The position numbers and the translations under genes are program-made. Below are positions 1-7,817 of a stretch of 39,177 bases of DNA, in pieces. The notes under the pieces were generated by a model that saw nothing but the letters and a program-made list of their open reading frames with translations, did not search any database and was not told the DNA's origin. Origin of the DNA: Pseudalkalibacillus decolorationis (GTDB taxonomy: Bacteria; Bacillota; Bacilli; Bacillales; Fictibacillaceae); assembly GCF_024609785.1 (NCBI RefSeq), contig NZ_JANHJQ010000027.1, positions 1-39,177 on the forward strand, written 5' to 3'. Position 1 is the first letter of the stretch, and each line of letters opens with the position of its first letter.

Positions 1-1
1 T

Positions 2-67
2 CCGTATAAGAACTTAATGGAAGAGATAGTTGTTTCCGTATCATCGTATCCACCCACTAAAATTTGA
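2..67 (+). CDS. 3' end of an unidentified CDS (partial)
   Basis: Frame 2 is open from the window edge to TGA at 65-67, giving about 21 C-terminal residues ending SYPPTKI; the other two forward frames hit stops at once. Two terminator-like hairpins follow (87-130 and 153-184), as expected behind the end of a gene. Too little is visible to name a family, and chance openness over 66 bases cannot be excluded. Confidence 0.35.
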   Translation, partial: PYKNLMEEIVVSVSSYPPTKI

Positions 68-86
68 TACTTAAATTATACAGTAA

Positions 87-130
87 AAAAGGTATAATTC
101 CCTCGATACATACAAGGAATTATACCTTTT
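87..130 (+). terminator. Inverted-repeat terminator
   Basis: A perfect 15-bp stem, AAAAGGTATAATTCC (87-101) with GGAATTATACCTTTT (116-130), and a 14-nt loop. It ends in a T run on the plus strand and starts with an A run, so it may act on both strands. It follows the partial gene ending at 67. Confidence 0.6.
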
Positions 131-152
131 CATCATTTATGGAACTTTTTCA

Positions 153-184
153 GTGACCTCTACATTACAGGGGTTGTTTTTTTG
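153..184 (+). terminator. Second Rho-independent terminator
   Basis: A short stem ACCTCT (156-161) / AGGGGT (169-174) is followed by TG and seven or more T residues. It lies 25 bases after the first hairpin, forming a tandem pair before repeat A1. Confidence 0.5.
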
Positions 185-189
185 CGAGT

Positions 190-394
190 AAAGAAAGTAT
201 AAAAGTTTGCGGCATGGATGTAATGTCCAGCTTCAGCGCCCAACCACTTGGATCACTTCAGGCCTCCTGCGGCGGCAACACACTGAAGTACTTCATGTAT
301 ATTCCCACGCAGGGCCAAACTCGTTTGGGCCGAGCCTCCTCGTCGGTCTTCCAGTGACCTTCGTGGCTAAGCAGGGCGCTTCCGCTTTTCTTAT
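190..394 (+). repeat. Intergenic repeat family A, copy 1 (expanded)
   Basis: It starts GAAAGTATAAAAGTTTGCGG and ends GGGCGCTTCCGCTTTTCTTA. It matches the copies at 3087 and 19681 nearly base for base except for about 53 extra bases (281-333) in the central region. The extra segment has its own hairpin, GGCCAAAC / GTTTGGGCC. The short ORFs crossing it lack ribosome binding sites and are repeat artefacts. Confidence 0.85.
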
Positions 395-533
395 TTTGAA
401 CATGTAAAAAAGTAAATCCGATCATTACTAATTCCTTTCTTCGATACAATGAAAGAGGGCAGTATTAAACGATAAAAGAAAATGAAACCTTTACCTTGAT
501 AATTCGTAAATATAGGTGATGGGAGGGGATGAC

Positions 534-707
534 ATGAAGGTGTTTATAGGCTCAGTTATAATTGTTATTTTGCTTGGTATCGGTCTATGGCTTTTGTTGT
601 CACCTACATATAAAAAGGTAGGTAGTACTGCCAAAAAGTATAAGAAATTCTGGGGGGAAACAGAGAATGGAAACAGTACAGATGCCAGAAAAAAAGAGAC
701 CGAATAG
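534..707 (+). CDS. Small single-pass membrane protein (57 aa)
   Basis: I do not recognise a family. The protein starts with a hydrophobic helix (about residues 3-24: VFIGSVIIVILLGIGLWLLL) followed by a strongly basic then acidic soluble tail rich in Lys and Glu. Upstream GTG (516) and ATG (519) codons are in frame, but the ribosome binding site GGGAGGGG (521-528) is correctly spaced only for ATG 534. Its last 41 bases overlap the start of the SPFH gene in another frame, so the two are very likely translationally coupled, and the peptide may be a partner of that membrane scaffold (inference). Confidence 0.7.
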   Translation: MKVFIGSVIIVILLGIGLWLLLSPTYKKVGSTAKKYKKFWGETENGNSTDARKKETE

Positions 708-1527
708 CAATCGGAAAATAATCGGTGGAATTATCATTGCTGTTGCACTTGCATTAATCATTGGTGTTGGATCGTTATTTATTGAAAAAATTCAAAATGG
801 TTATGTAGGTGTTGTATATAGTCCAAACGGTGGTGTCCAAGAAGAGACGTTAGGTCAGGGGTGGCATATAGTAGGTCTGTTTGATAAAGTCACACGATAT
901 CCAGTGCGAATGCAAACGGTACAATATGATGATATCCAAGTCGCAACTTCAGACGGTAAGAACATTACGATGGATTTTGCTTACAACTATAGTATTCAAC
1001 CCGATAAAGTAGTCGCTTTATTTAATAAATTTGGACCTGTAGAGGTATCTGAAATAGAGTCTACATATTTACGAACAAGGCTCTGGGACGCTGGACGTAA
1101 AGCAATCGCTAAATATTCAGTAATCGAAACGTATGGTCAGAAATCTGCTGCTGCTGGTATGGATGTACAAAAGGTATTTTCCGAGGATGTTGGAGATTTA
1201 GGTTTTATCATAGACGATCTAACACTTGGTGTACCAAAGCCGGATAAAGCGACACAAGAAGCGATCAATGCAAGAGTGACAGCTTCTCAAGAACTAGAAC
1301 GAAAACAGACTGAGTTGAAAATTGCAGAAGCTGAAGCAGAAAAGAAACGAATTGAAGCAAAGGCGACGGCTGATTATAATAAAATAATTCGAGAATCAAT
1401 GACACCTGAAGTGATTCAATACATGTGGATCCAGAAATGGGATGGACAAATGCCAAAGGCTACCGGAACAGGCAACCTCATTCAAATTCCAATTGGTGAT
1501 GAACCGGCAGCACCTAAGAATCAATAA
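667..1527 (+). CDS. SPFH/prohibitin-family membrane protein
   Basis: This 286-aa protein has a short basic N-terminus, one membrane helix (about residues 18-40), an SPFH/Band 7 domain (about 45-200, with a GYVGVVYSPNGGVQEETLGQGWH-like opening) and a long Glu/Lys/Ala-rich coiled coil (about 205-240). Such proteins oligomerise at the membrane and organise microdomains or chaperone membrane proteases; the exact partner is unknown here. It starts at ATG 667 after GGGGGGAAA and overlaps the small membrane gene upstream. The Ala/Glu/Lys coiled coil is typical of the family. A terminator follows the stop, so the pair forms a two-gene unit. The family call is firm; the physiological role is open. Confidence 0.85.
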   Translation: METVQMPEKKRPNSNRKIIGGIIIAVALALIIGVGSLFIEKIQNGYVGVVYSPNGGVQEETLGQGWHIVGLFDKVTRYPVRMQTVQYDDIQVATSDGKNITMDFAYNYSIQPDKVVALFNKFGPVEVSEIESTYLRTRLWDAGRKAIAKYSVIETYGQKSAAAGMDVQKVFSEDVGDLGFIIDDLTLGVPKPDKATQEAINARVTASQELERKQTELKIAEAEAEKKRIEAKATADYNKIIRESMTPEVIQYMWIQKWDGQMPKATGTGNLIQIPIGDEPAAPKNQ

Positions 1528-1540
1528 ATTGTAATTTACA

Positions 1541-1577
1541 AAACAACCTTAATTTTAATTTTAGGGTTGTTTTTTTT
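1541..1577 (+). terminator. Rho-independent terminator
   Basis: The stem AAAACAACC (1541-1549) pairs with GGTTGTTTT and is followed by a long T run (1570-1577). It ends the small-membrane-protein/SPFH unit and lies between convergent genes. Confidence 0.7.
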
Positions 1578-1616
1578 ATTTCGGATGAAGATTTGATTTC
1601 TGTAACTAACGCATCA

Positions 1617-2861
1617 TTATTTTTCAGGTAATACTTCTAGTGCAATAAACTGTGTCACTTGGGAATTATTAAAATTATTATCCGACACTACGACAAGGCT
1701 ATCATGTCCGTTCTTCAGTTTCTTTCCCCATGCCATGCCTTCAATATTGTCGAGTTTGGATAATCCCAGCTCATTTAAGTTAAGAACTAACTCTTTGTCA
1801 ACAGAAACAAAATCTTTATCTTTAATCGATTCAAACCTACTTATATCGGTGGCATTTTTCGTATTTATTTTATATATGCGAATGTGATTTTTGAAGCTTC
1901 CGTCAGCTGCTTGTACCGCTGAGCGTTCAAGGATTAGAAATTCATGCTCATTGATTGCTAGAATGTCTGTCACACCGTTATCGGCAAATTTTCCGGGTCC
2001 TGGCTTTGCAGGTATGGCATCTATGTTGTACGCGTATTGTGCGATGACATTGCCGTCTCTATTGTATTGAGTGAGACGTGAAACAGATCCGGAATCTACG
2101 GTTGGGATGTTGTCATCCTGAAGAAGAGGTCCTTCCATTGCTGTCCAGAAGGAAAGTCCATCTATAGAAAAGGTACTTCCTTCAAGTGCAAGATTATTGC
2201 GGAATCCTTTCGTTGATTGATCATCCATTTTTGCATTTTCAGGCAAGGGTAGTCCCGATAAATACTTTCCTTTCACAGTAGCGTGACGGATGACAGGATT
2301 CTGACCAAGCGCCCTGTCTCCCTCACTGGTATACCAAATTCCGCCATTCCTAGGATCTATACGTATCGATTCAAAATCCGGAACATAGCCTTCTTTGTCA
2401 GAACTATATGTTTTAGAACTAGGGTAGAGGGATCCATTCGGTTGTCGTAAAAATGTCACGCCAGTAAAGTGAACAGATTTAAACCCTTTTAAACTATATT
2501 TCAATTTTCCAGTGTAAAAACGTGCAGAATTGATTTCAGACCTGTCATCACTAACTATGTACCACTTTTTCTTTTTAGAGTCATAGGTTAGACCAGAAAG
2601 ACCGCCAACTACAGTTTCTTTATATTTTGTGTCGTTGGAAACGATTTTTGATCCTAGTAATCTCAGCTTATCCACCGAGTGAACAGATTCCCGGTCTTTT
2701 CCCCTTTTACTAGGTTTCTGATGAAGCTTTTCACTGATATTCTTTGTCGCTTTCTTCGAGTAATGGCTCTTATTATCATCCGCTGACGCTGCTCCAAAAG
2801 AATATACGAGTAAAAAAATCGCAACCATACTTGTGGCTAATACTTTGACAACTCTGCTCAT
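1617..2861 (-). CDS. Secreted esterase-like activity of phytase family protein
   Basis: This 414-aa protein has a Sec signal peptide (about residues 1-27, hydrophobic core then ASADD), so it is exported. The mature part matches the phytase-like / esterase-like beta-propeller family: GGLSGLTYDSKKKKWYIVSDD near residue 85, DFESIRIDPRNGGIWYTSEG near 165, ALEGSTFSIDG, DILAINEHEFLILERS, and a final LDNIEGMAWGKKL...VVSDNNF segment. Family members are secreted hydrolases of uncertain substrate; phosphate-ester or phytate hydrolysis is inferred from the name of the domain only. The ATG follows a strong GAGGGGGG site. The gene stands alone and converges with the SPFH gene. Confidence 0.8.
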   Translation of the reverse strand: MSRVVKVLATSMVAIFLLVYSFGAASADDNKSHYSKKATKNISEKLHQKPSKRGKDRESVHSVDKLRLLGSKIVSNDTKYKETVVGGLSGLTYDSKKKKWYIVSDDRSEINSARFYTGKLKYSLKGFKSVHFTGVTFLRQPNGSLYPSSKTYSSDKEGYVPDFESIRIDPRNGGIWYTSEGDRALGQNPVIRHATVKGKYLSGLPLPENAKMDDQSTKGFRNNLALEGSTFSIDGLSFWTAMEGPLLQDDNIPTVDSGSVSRLTQYNRDGNVIAQYAYNIDAIPAKPGPGKFADNGVTDILAINEHEFLILERSAVQAADGSFKNHIRIYKINTKNATDISRFESIKDKDFVSVDKELVLNLNELGLSKLDNIEGMAWGKKLKNGHDSLVVVSDNNFNNSQVTQFIALEVLPEK

Positions 2862-3037
2862 TCAACTTTCCCCCCTCTATTAAAATACGATTCCTCTATT
2901 ACCTGAAAGTATAGTTAATTAATTGGCTGTACTCAACGGTCCTAACGCTCATTTTACGAAAATAACATAAAATAAATATCTCCTTAACATTAGAGTTGGT
3001 AATTTAGGGTGACCTGTGGAAAAAATCGTTTCAGAAA

Positions 3038-3077
3038 AAGGACTGACACCAGGTTCTACTGGGTCAGTCCTTGTCTT
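3038..3077 (-). terminator. Hairpin terminator, minus-strand reading
   Basis: The stem AAGGACTGAC (3039-3048) / GTCAGTCCTT (3063-3072) is followed on the minus strand by TTTTT. It lies downstream of the IDEAL-domain gene, after repeat A2, so A2 would be transcribed as part of that gene's 3' UTR. The same stem sequence recurs at 15703-15734. Confidence 0.6.
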
Positions 3078-3086
3078 TACACGTAT

Positions 3087-3236
3087 AGAAAGTATAAAAG
3101 TTTGCGGCATGGATGTAATGTCCAGCTTCAGCGCCCAACCACTTGGATCACTTCAGTCCTCCTGCGGCGGCAACAGCCTCCTCGTCGGTCTTCCAGTGAC
3201 CTTCGTGGCTAAGCAGGGCGCTTCCGCTTTTCTTAT
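3087..3236 (+). repeat. Intergenic repeat family A, copy 2
   Basis: A compact 150-bp copy without the central insertion of copy 1. Its CTTTTCTTA end sits 9 bases from the stop codon of the minus-strand IDEAL gene (3245). In that gene's direction it therefore reads TAAGAAAAGCG... first, the orientation also seen behind menC. Confidence 0.85.
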
Positions 3237-3244
3237 TAACTATA

Positions 3245-3586
3245 TTAACATGGCATCGTTTCTTCTTTACTGTTCTTCAAGTTATTCAACTTGCTCCATA
3301 CTTCCATAAACCATTCTCTGTCTTTGGTAAGTAGGGCAATATCAATGAGGTTCGCGAGATATCCTTCTTGATCGTCGATTGACTTTGGCAACGGTTCGAT
3401 GCGATGTACGAATGTTTCAATCATTTTTCCAATTATTTCTTTATGGTCTGATATAGTGACATATAGTTGAATTGTTCCGTTTTGTGGATGAATCGAATGA
3501 ATATACCCCTGGATCATTTCGTCATTTATTGTTTTCCCTTTTACCCATTCACCAGTTTGAAAAATCGGTAGTTGAAGATTACTCAT
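3245..3586 (-). CDS. IDEAL-domain protein (113 aa)
   Basis: The C-terminal stretch LIDIALLTKDREWFMEVWSKLNNL (about residues 80-103) matches the short IDEAL domain of Bacillaceae proteins such as YpiB. The N-terminal part (GEWVKGKTINDEMIQGYI...GTIQLYV) looks like a small beta-barrel module found with IDEAL in this subfamily. The function of this subfamily is not established; other IDEAL proteins act in adaptor or regulatory roles. The ATG is preceded by AGGGGGAA with good spacing. It is monocistronic, with repeat A2 and then a terminator behind it. Confidence 0.7.
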   Translation of the reverse strand: MSNLQLPIFQTGEWVKGKTINDEMIQGYIHSIHPQNGTIQLYVTISDHKEIIGKMIETFVHRIEPLPKSIDDQEGYLANLIDIALLTKDREWFMEVWSKLNNLKNSKEETMPC

Positions 3587-3917
3587 TTCAGATTCCCCCT
3601 ATCATTATGATAAAAATGAATTGCAACAAGTATTAAGATTCTAATGATGTACTATAATAACCTAATACCCCAATTTTAGCAATTGTAATCCTATTGTCAT
3701 AATATTTTAAATAAACAATATATAAATAATCTTCAAGGTAGGAATTTCCCTCGTACATGTGGAATAAGACAAAAGAACGAATTAAGTGTATTCAGCTAAA
3801 TCTATTCAAACCAAACCTCATACTATTCATCCTACCTAATGGTACAAATTATTCACTTAAGAAAAATACCAAGAGTCAAATACGACAATGAATATAAAAC
3901 CTAAATATCCTGCTTCT
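3587..3917. other. AT-rich intergenic region
   Basis: Between the divergent IDEAL gene and the first acyl-CoA ligase. It is AT-rich with no credible ORF and no repeat copy. It must carry both promoters, but I see no clean sigma-A pair. The only recognisable element is the cre-like site immediately downstream of this stretch. Confidence 0.5.
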
Positions 3918-3931
3918 TGAAAGCGTTTACT
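3918..3931 (+). promoter_or_regulatory. Putative CcpA (cre) site upstream of acyl-CoA ligase
   Basis: TGAAAGCGTTTACT matches the Bacillus catabolite-responsive element consensus (TGWAANCGNTNWCA) at all but the last base. It lies 70 bases before the ATG of the ligase gene, a position that fits repression by CcpA when preferred sugars are present. Confidence 0.55.
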
Positions 3932-4000
3932 TAATTGCGATCGATTGGAATAGATTATGAATATCGCATGCTCTAAAAAGAGTAAAAGGAGGAGACGTTC

Positions 4001-5566
4001 ATGTATGTAACGATTGGTAGGTTATTCAACCAGACGGTGCAAAAGTTTTCAAATAAAGAGGCAATTATTGATGCAGAAACGGGGGAACGTTGGACTTTTA
4101 ATCAGTGGAACGATGAGGTGAACAAGCTCGCAAATGCATTGATTGCCTCAGGTGTTCGTAAGGGAGATCGGGTATCAACGTATCTGTTTAATGCACCAGA
4201 GCTTGCTGTGGCTTTTTTCGCCAGTGCCAAAATTGGAGCTATATTAAATCCGATTAATTTTCGTTTAAAAGCAAAGGAAGTCGCCTATATTCTCGAAGAT
4301 GCGAACCCCGCGATCCTCTTATTTGAAACCGCCCTTGAACCGAATGTCGCTGAAATTTATAACGAGTTCCCGGAAACCTCATTCTGGTGTATTAGCCCAG
4401 ACACTCCAACTTATGCTGTTAATTACCAAAAACAAGTTAGTGAAGCACAATCCAAGGAACCGAATATTGAGGTTCACGAAGATGACCCATACGCAATTAT
4501 GTATACGAGTGGGACGACAGGACGGCCAAAAGGTGTCGTGCATCGTCACCGAGATATGGTTGAGCAAAGTCTCGTTTGCGCAGCTGTCAAAAAGCTTTCG
4601 GCTATTGATCGAGGATTAGTAGCTGCTCCGATGTTTCATTGTGCGGAATTGCACTGTTGTTTCCTGCCAAGGATTCACGTAGGTGCATCGAATGTGATCA
4701 TTCATCATTTTGATCCAGTTCACGTTTTAAAATCTATAGAAAGTGAAAAAATTACTGAAATGTTCGGTGCGCCAACGATGTGGAATATGATGTTACAGCA
4801 AGAACTCAAAACGTATGATCTAAGCAGTTTAAGGCTAGGTCTTTACGGGGCGGCACCGATGGCTCCTGCACTTGTTAGATCGTGCAAAGAAAAGCTCGGA
4901 ATAGACCTTGTTCAAGCATATGGAATGACTGAGATGGGACCTGCAATCACCTTTTTAAACGAGGATGAGCAAATTTCTAAATCAGGTTCTGCTGGTAAAG
5001 CGTGTTTTAATCATGAAATTCGGATTGTTCGGCCGAATGAGCATGGTCCATCTGATCCTATGGATGTGTTGCCACCAGGGGAAATTGGAGAAATCATCGT
5101 TCGAGGACCAAGTATGATGGTCGGTTATTATAATCGGCTAGAGGCAACCAATGAGGCAATGCATAAGGGCTGGTACCATTCCGGGGATTTAGGTTATTTA
5201 GATGAAGAAGGGTATTTGTATATAGCCGATCGAGTAGACGATATGATCATTTCTGGAGGAGAAAATGTTTATCCGAGAGAGGTGGAGGATCTTCTCTATG
5301 AGCATGAAGGCGTTCTTGATGTCGCGGTTCTCGGAACTCCCGATGAAAAATGGGGAGAACGTGTAACTGCTATTATTGTAAAAAAAGATCCTAGATTATC
5401 TGAAGATGAACTTGACCAATTTTGTAGATCAAGTCGTACATTAGCAGGTTTTAAGAGACCGCGAAGTTATATTTTCACGGAAGAATTACCCCGTAATGCA
5501 AGCGGGAAAATCCAGAAGTTTTTACTTAGAAACGAATTCAAGAAGGATAAAGAATCACAACGGTAA
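4001..5566 (+). CDS. Long-chain fatty-acid-CoA ligase (AMP-binding)
   Basis: This 521-aa member of the ANL adenylating superfamily activates a fatty acid to acyl-CoA via acyl-AMP. Core motifs are intact: phosphate-binding YTSGTTGRPKG (168-178), adenine-binding YGMTE (307-311), YHSGDLGYLDEEG near 392, the hinge region DRVDDMIISGGENVYPREVE (SGGEN 418-422) and C-terminal PRNASGKIQK with the catalytic Lys. ATG 4001 follows AAAGGAGGAGA. The upstream cre-like site suggests carbon catabolite control, as expected for fatty-acid use. A second ligase follows after 112 bases; they may be co-transcribed. The acyl-chain preference cannot be read from sequence, and a related carboxylic acid could be the substrate. 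Confidence 0.85.
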   Translation: MYVTIGRLFNQTVQKFSNKEAIIDAETGERWTFNQWNDEVNKLANALIASGVRKGDRVSTYLFNAPELAVAFFASAKIGAILNPINFRLKAKEVAYILEDANPAILLFETALEPNVAEIYNEFPETSFWCISPDTPTYAVNYQKQVSEAQSKEPNIEVHEDDPYAIMYTSGTTGRPKGVVHRHRDMVEQSLVCAAVKKLSAIDRGLVAAPMFHCAELHCCFLPRIHVGASNVIIHHFDPVHVLKSIESEKITEMFGAPTMWNMMLQQELKTYDLSSLRLGLYGAAPMAPALVRSCKEKLGIDLVQAYGMTEMGPAITFLNEDEQISKSGSAGKACFNHEIRIVRPNEHGPSDPMDVLPPGEIGEIIVRGPSMMVGYYNRLEATNEAMHKGWYHSGDLGYLDEEGYLYIADRVDDMIISGGENVYPREVEDLLYEHEGVLDVAVLGTPDEKWGERVTAIIVKKDPRLSEDELDQFCRSSRTLAGFKRPRSYIFTEELPRNASGKIQKFLLRNEFKKDKESQR

Positions 5567-5678
5567 GAACGGAAGATAGATGGTCTAGTCTAATGTTAAA
5601 GGAATGAGTTAGTGGTTGGGCAAGGATTGCAGCCCTTCTTAGTACAAATAGATTAACCATTCAAGGGAGGAAATTACT

Positions 5679-7301
5679 ATGATGATGAACATTCCACTTA
5701 CGCTATCAGCAATGGTCGAGCATGCAGAGAAGTATTTTTCCAAAAAAGAGATTGTTTCACGAACAGCCTCAGGAATTACAAGGTTGACGTATGGTGAGTC
5801 TGGAAAGCGGATTCGTAGATTGTCGAGTGCGTTAACAATGCTCGGGATGAAACAAGGGGATCGAATTGGCACATTCGCATGGAACCATCACCGTCATCTC
5901 GAAGCCTATTTCGGCATACCTGGAATTGGGGGAATTCTGCATACGATCAACATTCGTCTGTCCCCAAACCATATTTCGTACATTATTAATCACGCAAAGG
6001 ACAAGGCGCTATTAATTGATGCAGAACTGCTTCCTCTAATTGAAAAAGTGAAGGATGAACTTACTACAGTTGAAGCCTTTATCATTATGACGGATGAAAA
6101 AACCTTACCGGAAACAACAATTGAAAATGTGTACCACTATGAACAATTGATTGAACAAGCGGATGATCGTTTTGAACTTTTAACGAATATAGATGAAAAT
6201 GCGCCGGCAGGTATGTGTTATACATCTGCAACTACAGGCAATCCAAAGGGAGTCGTTTATACGCATCGTGCCATCGTATTACACTGTATGGCATTAGGAT
6301 TAGCAGATAGTGCTGCGATTTCCGAGTCAGACGTTGCGATGCCTGTTGTTCCAATGTTCCATGTGAACGCATGGGGTTTACCGTTTGCGGCTCTCTGGTT
6401 TGGTACGACACAAGTTCTTCCAGGCCCGATGGTTACACCTACTATTCTAGCGGAGTTGATCGAACAAGAAGGGGTTACGATAACCGGGGGTGTTCCGACA
6501 ATCTGGATGGCTCTCTTAAAAGAACTCGATACAGGAAAATACGACACAAGTAGTTTGCGAGCGGTATTATGCGGAGGGGCTGCTGCTCCAAAAGGTATGA
6601 TTAGAGCGTTCGAATCAAAGCATAAAATCCCATTTATCCATGCGTACGGAATGACAGAAACGAGTCCGCTTGTGACCTTCTCGAGACTTAAAAGCTACCA
6701 ATCAGATCTAGAAGAAGAGGATCGCCTAGAGGTCCGCAGTAAGCAGGGCTATGTCGTTCCAGGTGTTGATATGAAAGTGATGGGTCCAAATGGTGATGTG
6801 AAATGGGACGGAAAAGAAATGGGCGAATTACTCCTGAGAGGAAATTGGGTCGCGGATGAATATTATCAAGATGAGCGGACGGATGAGGCGTTTCGAGATG
6901 GATGGCTTCATACCGGCGATGTTGTAACCATTGACGAGGAAGGCTCTATTAAGATTGTGGATAGGACGAAAGATTTGATTAAAAGCGGTGGAGAATGGAT
7001 CTCTTCAGTAGATATCGAAAATGCCTTAATGACCCATAACAGTGTATTCGAAGCTTCTGTGGTTGCTATACCCCATGATGAGTGGCAAGAAAGACCAATT
7101 GCATGCGTTGTTTTAAAAGATGAAATGAAAGGAAAAGTAACGAAGGAAGAGCTGTTGGCCTTTTTAAAACCACAATTCGTCAAATGGTGGATACCCGATG
7201 ACATCGTGTTTATGGATGAAATCCCGAAGACATCAGTTGGAAAGTTTTTGAAGAGGGCATTACGTGAACAACTGAAAAAGCAGATGAATACGACAACCTA
7301 A
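5679..7301 (+). CDS. Medium/long-chain acyl-CoA ligase (AlkK-like)
   Basis: This 540-aa ANL enzyme belongs to a different branch from its neighbour. Its phosphate-binding motif is YTSATTGNPKG (181-191), with Ala in place of the usual first Gly, as occurs in some Bacillus ligases of the AlkK type. Other motifs are YGMTETSPLV, WLHTGDVVTIDEEG, SGGEWISSVDIE (the signature of this subfamily) and C-terminal PKTSVGKFLK with the catalytic Lys. Start is the first of three consecutive ATGs (5679), after GGGAGG. The stop codon is one base from the tandem repeat pair B1/B2 and a terminator follows, so the message carries both repeats. It probably works with the upstream ligase in fatty-acid activation. 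Confidence 0.85.
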   Translation: MMMNIPLTLSAMVEHAEKYFSKKEIVSRTASGITRLTYGESGKRIRRLSSALTMLGMKQGDRIGTFAWNHHRHLEAYFGIPGIGGILHTINIRLSPNHISYIINHAKDKALLIDAELLPLIEKVKDELTTVEAFIIMTDEKTLPETTIENVYHYEQLIEQADDRFELLTNIDENAPAGMCYTSATTGNPKGVVYTHRAIVLHCMALGLADSAAISESDVAMPVVPMFHVNAWGLPFAALWFGTTQVLPGPMVTPTILAELIEQEGVTITGGVPTIWMALLKELDTGKYDTSSLRAVLCGGAAAPKGMIRAFESKHKIPFIHAYGMTETSPLVTFSRLKSYQSDLEEEDRLEVRSKQGYVVPGVDMKVMGPNGDVKWDGKEMGELLLRGNWVADEYYQDERTDEAFRDGWLHTGDVVTIDEEGSIKIVDRTKDLIKSGGEWISSVDIENALMTHNSVFEASVVAIPHDEWQERPIACVVLKDEMKGKVTKEELLAFLKPQFVKWWIPDDIVFMDEIPKTSVGKFLKRALREQLKKQMNTTT

Positions 7302-7302
7302 A

Positions 7303-7420
7303 TAAAGAAAACTTGGCTAGCACCAAGCCTTAGCGCTGGTGATCGCCTTAGTCCCTAAAGGGATGACCTAAAGGCCCTTGCTTTATACTATAGAAAGTAT
7401 TTTTATACTTTCTTAACGTA
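7303..7420 (+). repeat. Intergenic repeat family B, copy 1 (long form)
   Basis: It starts one base after the acyl-CoA ligase stop codon with TAAAGAAAACTTGGC and ends TATACTTTCTTAACGTA. It is made of successive inverted repeats: CTTGGC/GCCAAG-like, GGTGATCGCC, TCCCTAAAGGGA and finally GAAAGTAT-TTTT-ATACTTTC. It is followed immediately by copy 2. Confidence 0.9.
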
Positions 7421-7539
7421 TAAAGAAAACTTGGCTAGCGCCAAGCCTTAGCGCTGGTGATCGCCTTAGTCCCTAAAGGGATGACCTAAAGGCCCTTGCT
7501 TTATACTATAGAAAGTATTTTTTATACTTTCTTAACGTG
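7421..7539 (+). repeat. Intergenic repeat family B, copy 2 (tandem)
   Basis: A head-to-tail duplicate of copy 1 that differs by about three changes: one A/G in the first hairpin, one extra T in the T loop and the last base. Such near identity points to a recent tandem duplication. Confidence 0.9.
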
Positions 7540-7548
7540 TGAAAAATG

Positions 7549-7588
7549 AAGGATAGATCAAAGTGAGATGATCTATCCTTCTGTTTTT
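7549..7588 (+). terminator. Rho-independent terminator
   Basis: A 12-bp stem AAGGATAGATCA (7549-7560) / TGATCTATCCTT (7569-7580) is followed by CTGTTTTT. It ends the acyl-CoA ligase transcript after the B1/B2 repeats, and faces the small minus-strand ORF. Confidence 0.75.
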
Positions 7589-7682
7589 AGAAGTTAAAAA
7601 AACTAGGATAGGGGCTATATCTGTATCGATCGTATTGATAAGTTCCTTGAGTTTGTCCGTATCCTGTAAATGGACAATACAT
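7587..7682 (-). CDS. Possible 31-aa Tyr/Pro-rich small protein
   Basis: A short ORF starting MYCPFTGYGQ and rich in Tyr, Gln, Arg and Pro, ending FFNF. It is preceded by ATGGAGTG, a reasonable ribosome binding site 3-4 bases before ATG 7682, and followed by the hairpin at 7549-7580. The aromatic low-complexity composition resembles small spore-coat or coat-associated peptides of Bacillaceae, but I cannot name a family. It could also be chance. Confidence 0.4.
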   Translation of the reverse strand: MYCPFTGYGQTQGTYQYDRYRYSPYPSFFNF

Positions 7683-7817
7683 ATTCACTCCATCTGAATC
7701 GTACCTATATTTTACATGTAAAAATCAGTTCTTGTGTTATACAATAGAAAGGTCGGTTTATAAGAGAGAACTAGAGAATAATCAACTAGAGAATTACAGA
7801 TGAAGAGGTGAAGAATT

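Noticed and set aside
190-394. Family A or B copies as insertion sequences
   Set aside because: They are under 300 bases, contain no transposase ORF, and no target-site duplications could be recognised by eye.
207-407. ORFs of 60-100 codons inside family A repeats (also 3009-3309 and 19674-19859)
   Set aside because: Their frames follow the repeat sequence, have no ribosome binding site, and change with each copy; they are by-products of a GC-rich stretch in an AT-rich genome.
4299-4619. Opposite or shifted-frame ORFs within the ligases, M14, menD and other genes
   Set aside because: They lie entirely inside well-supported genes, have no ribosome binding sites and no recognisable domains.
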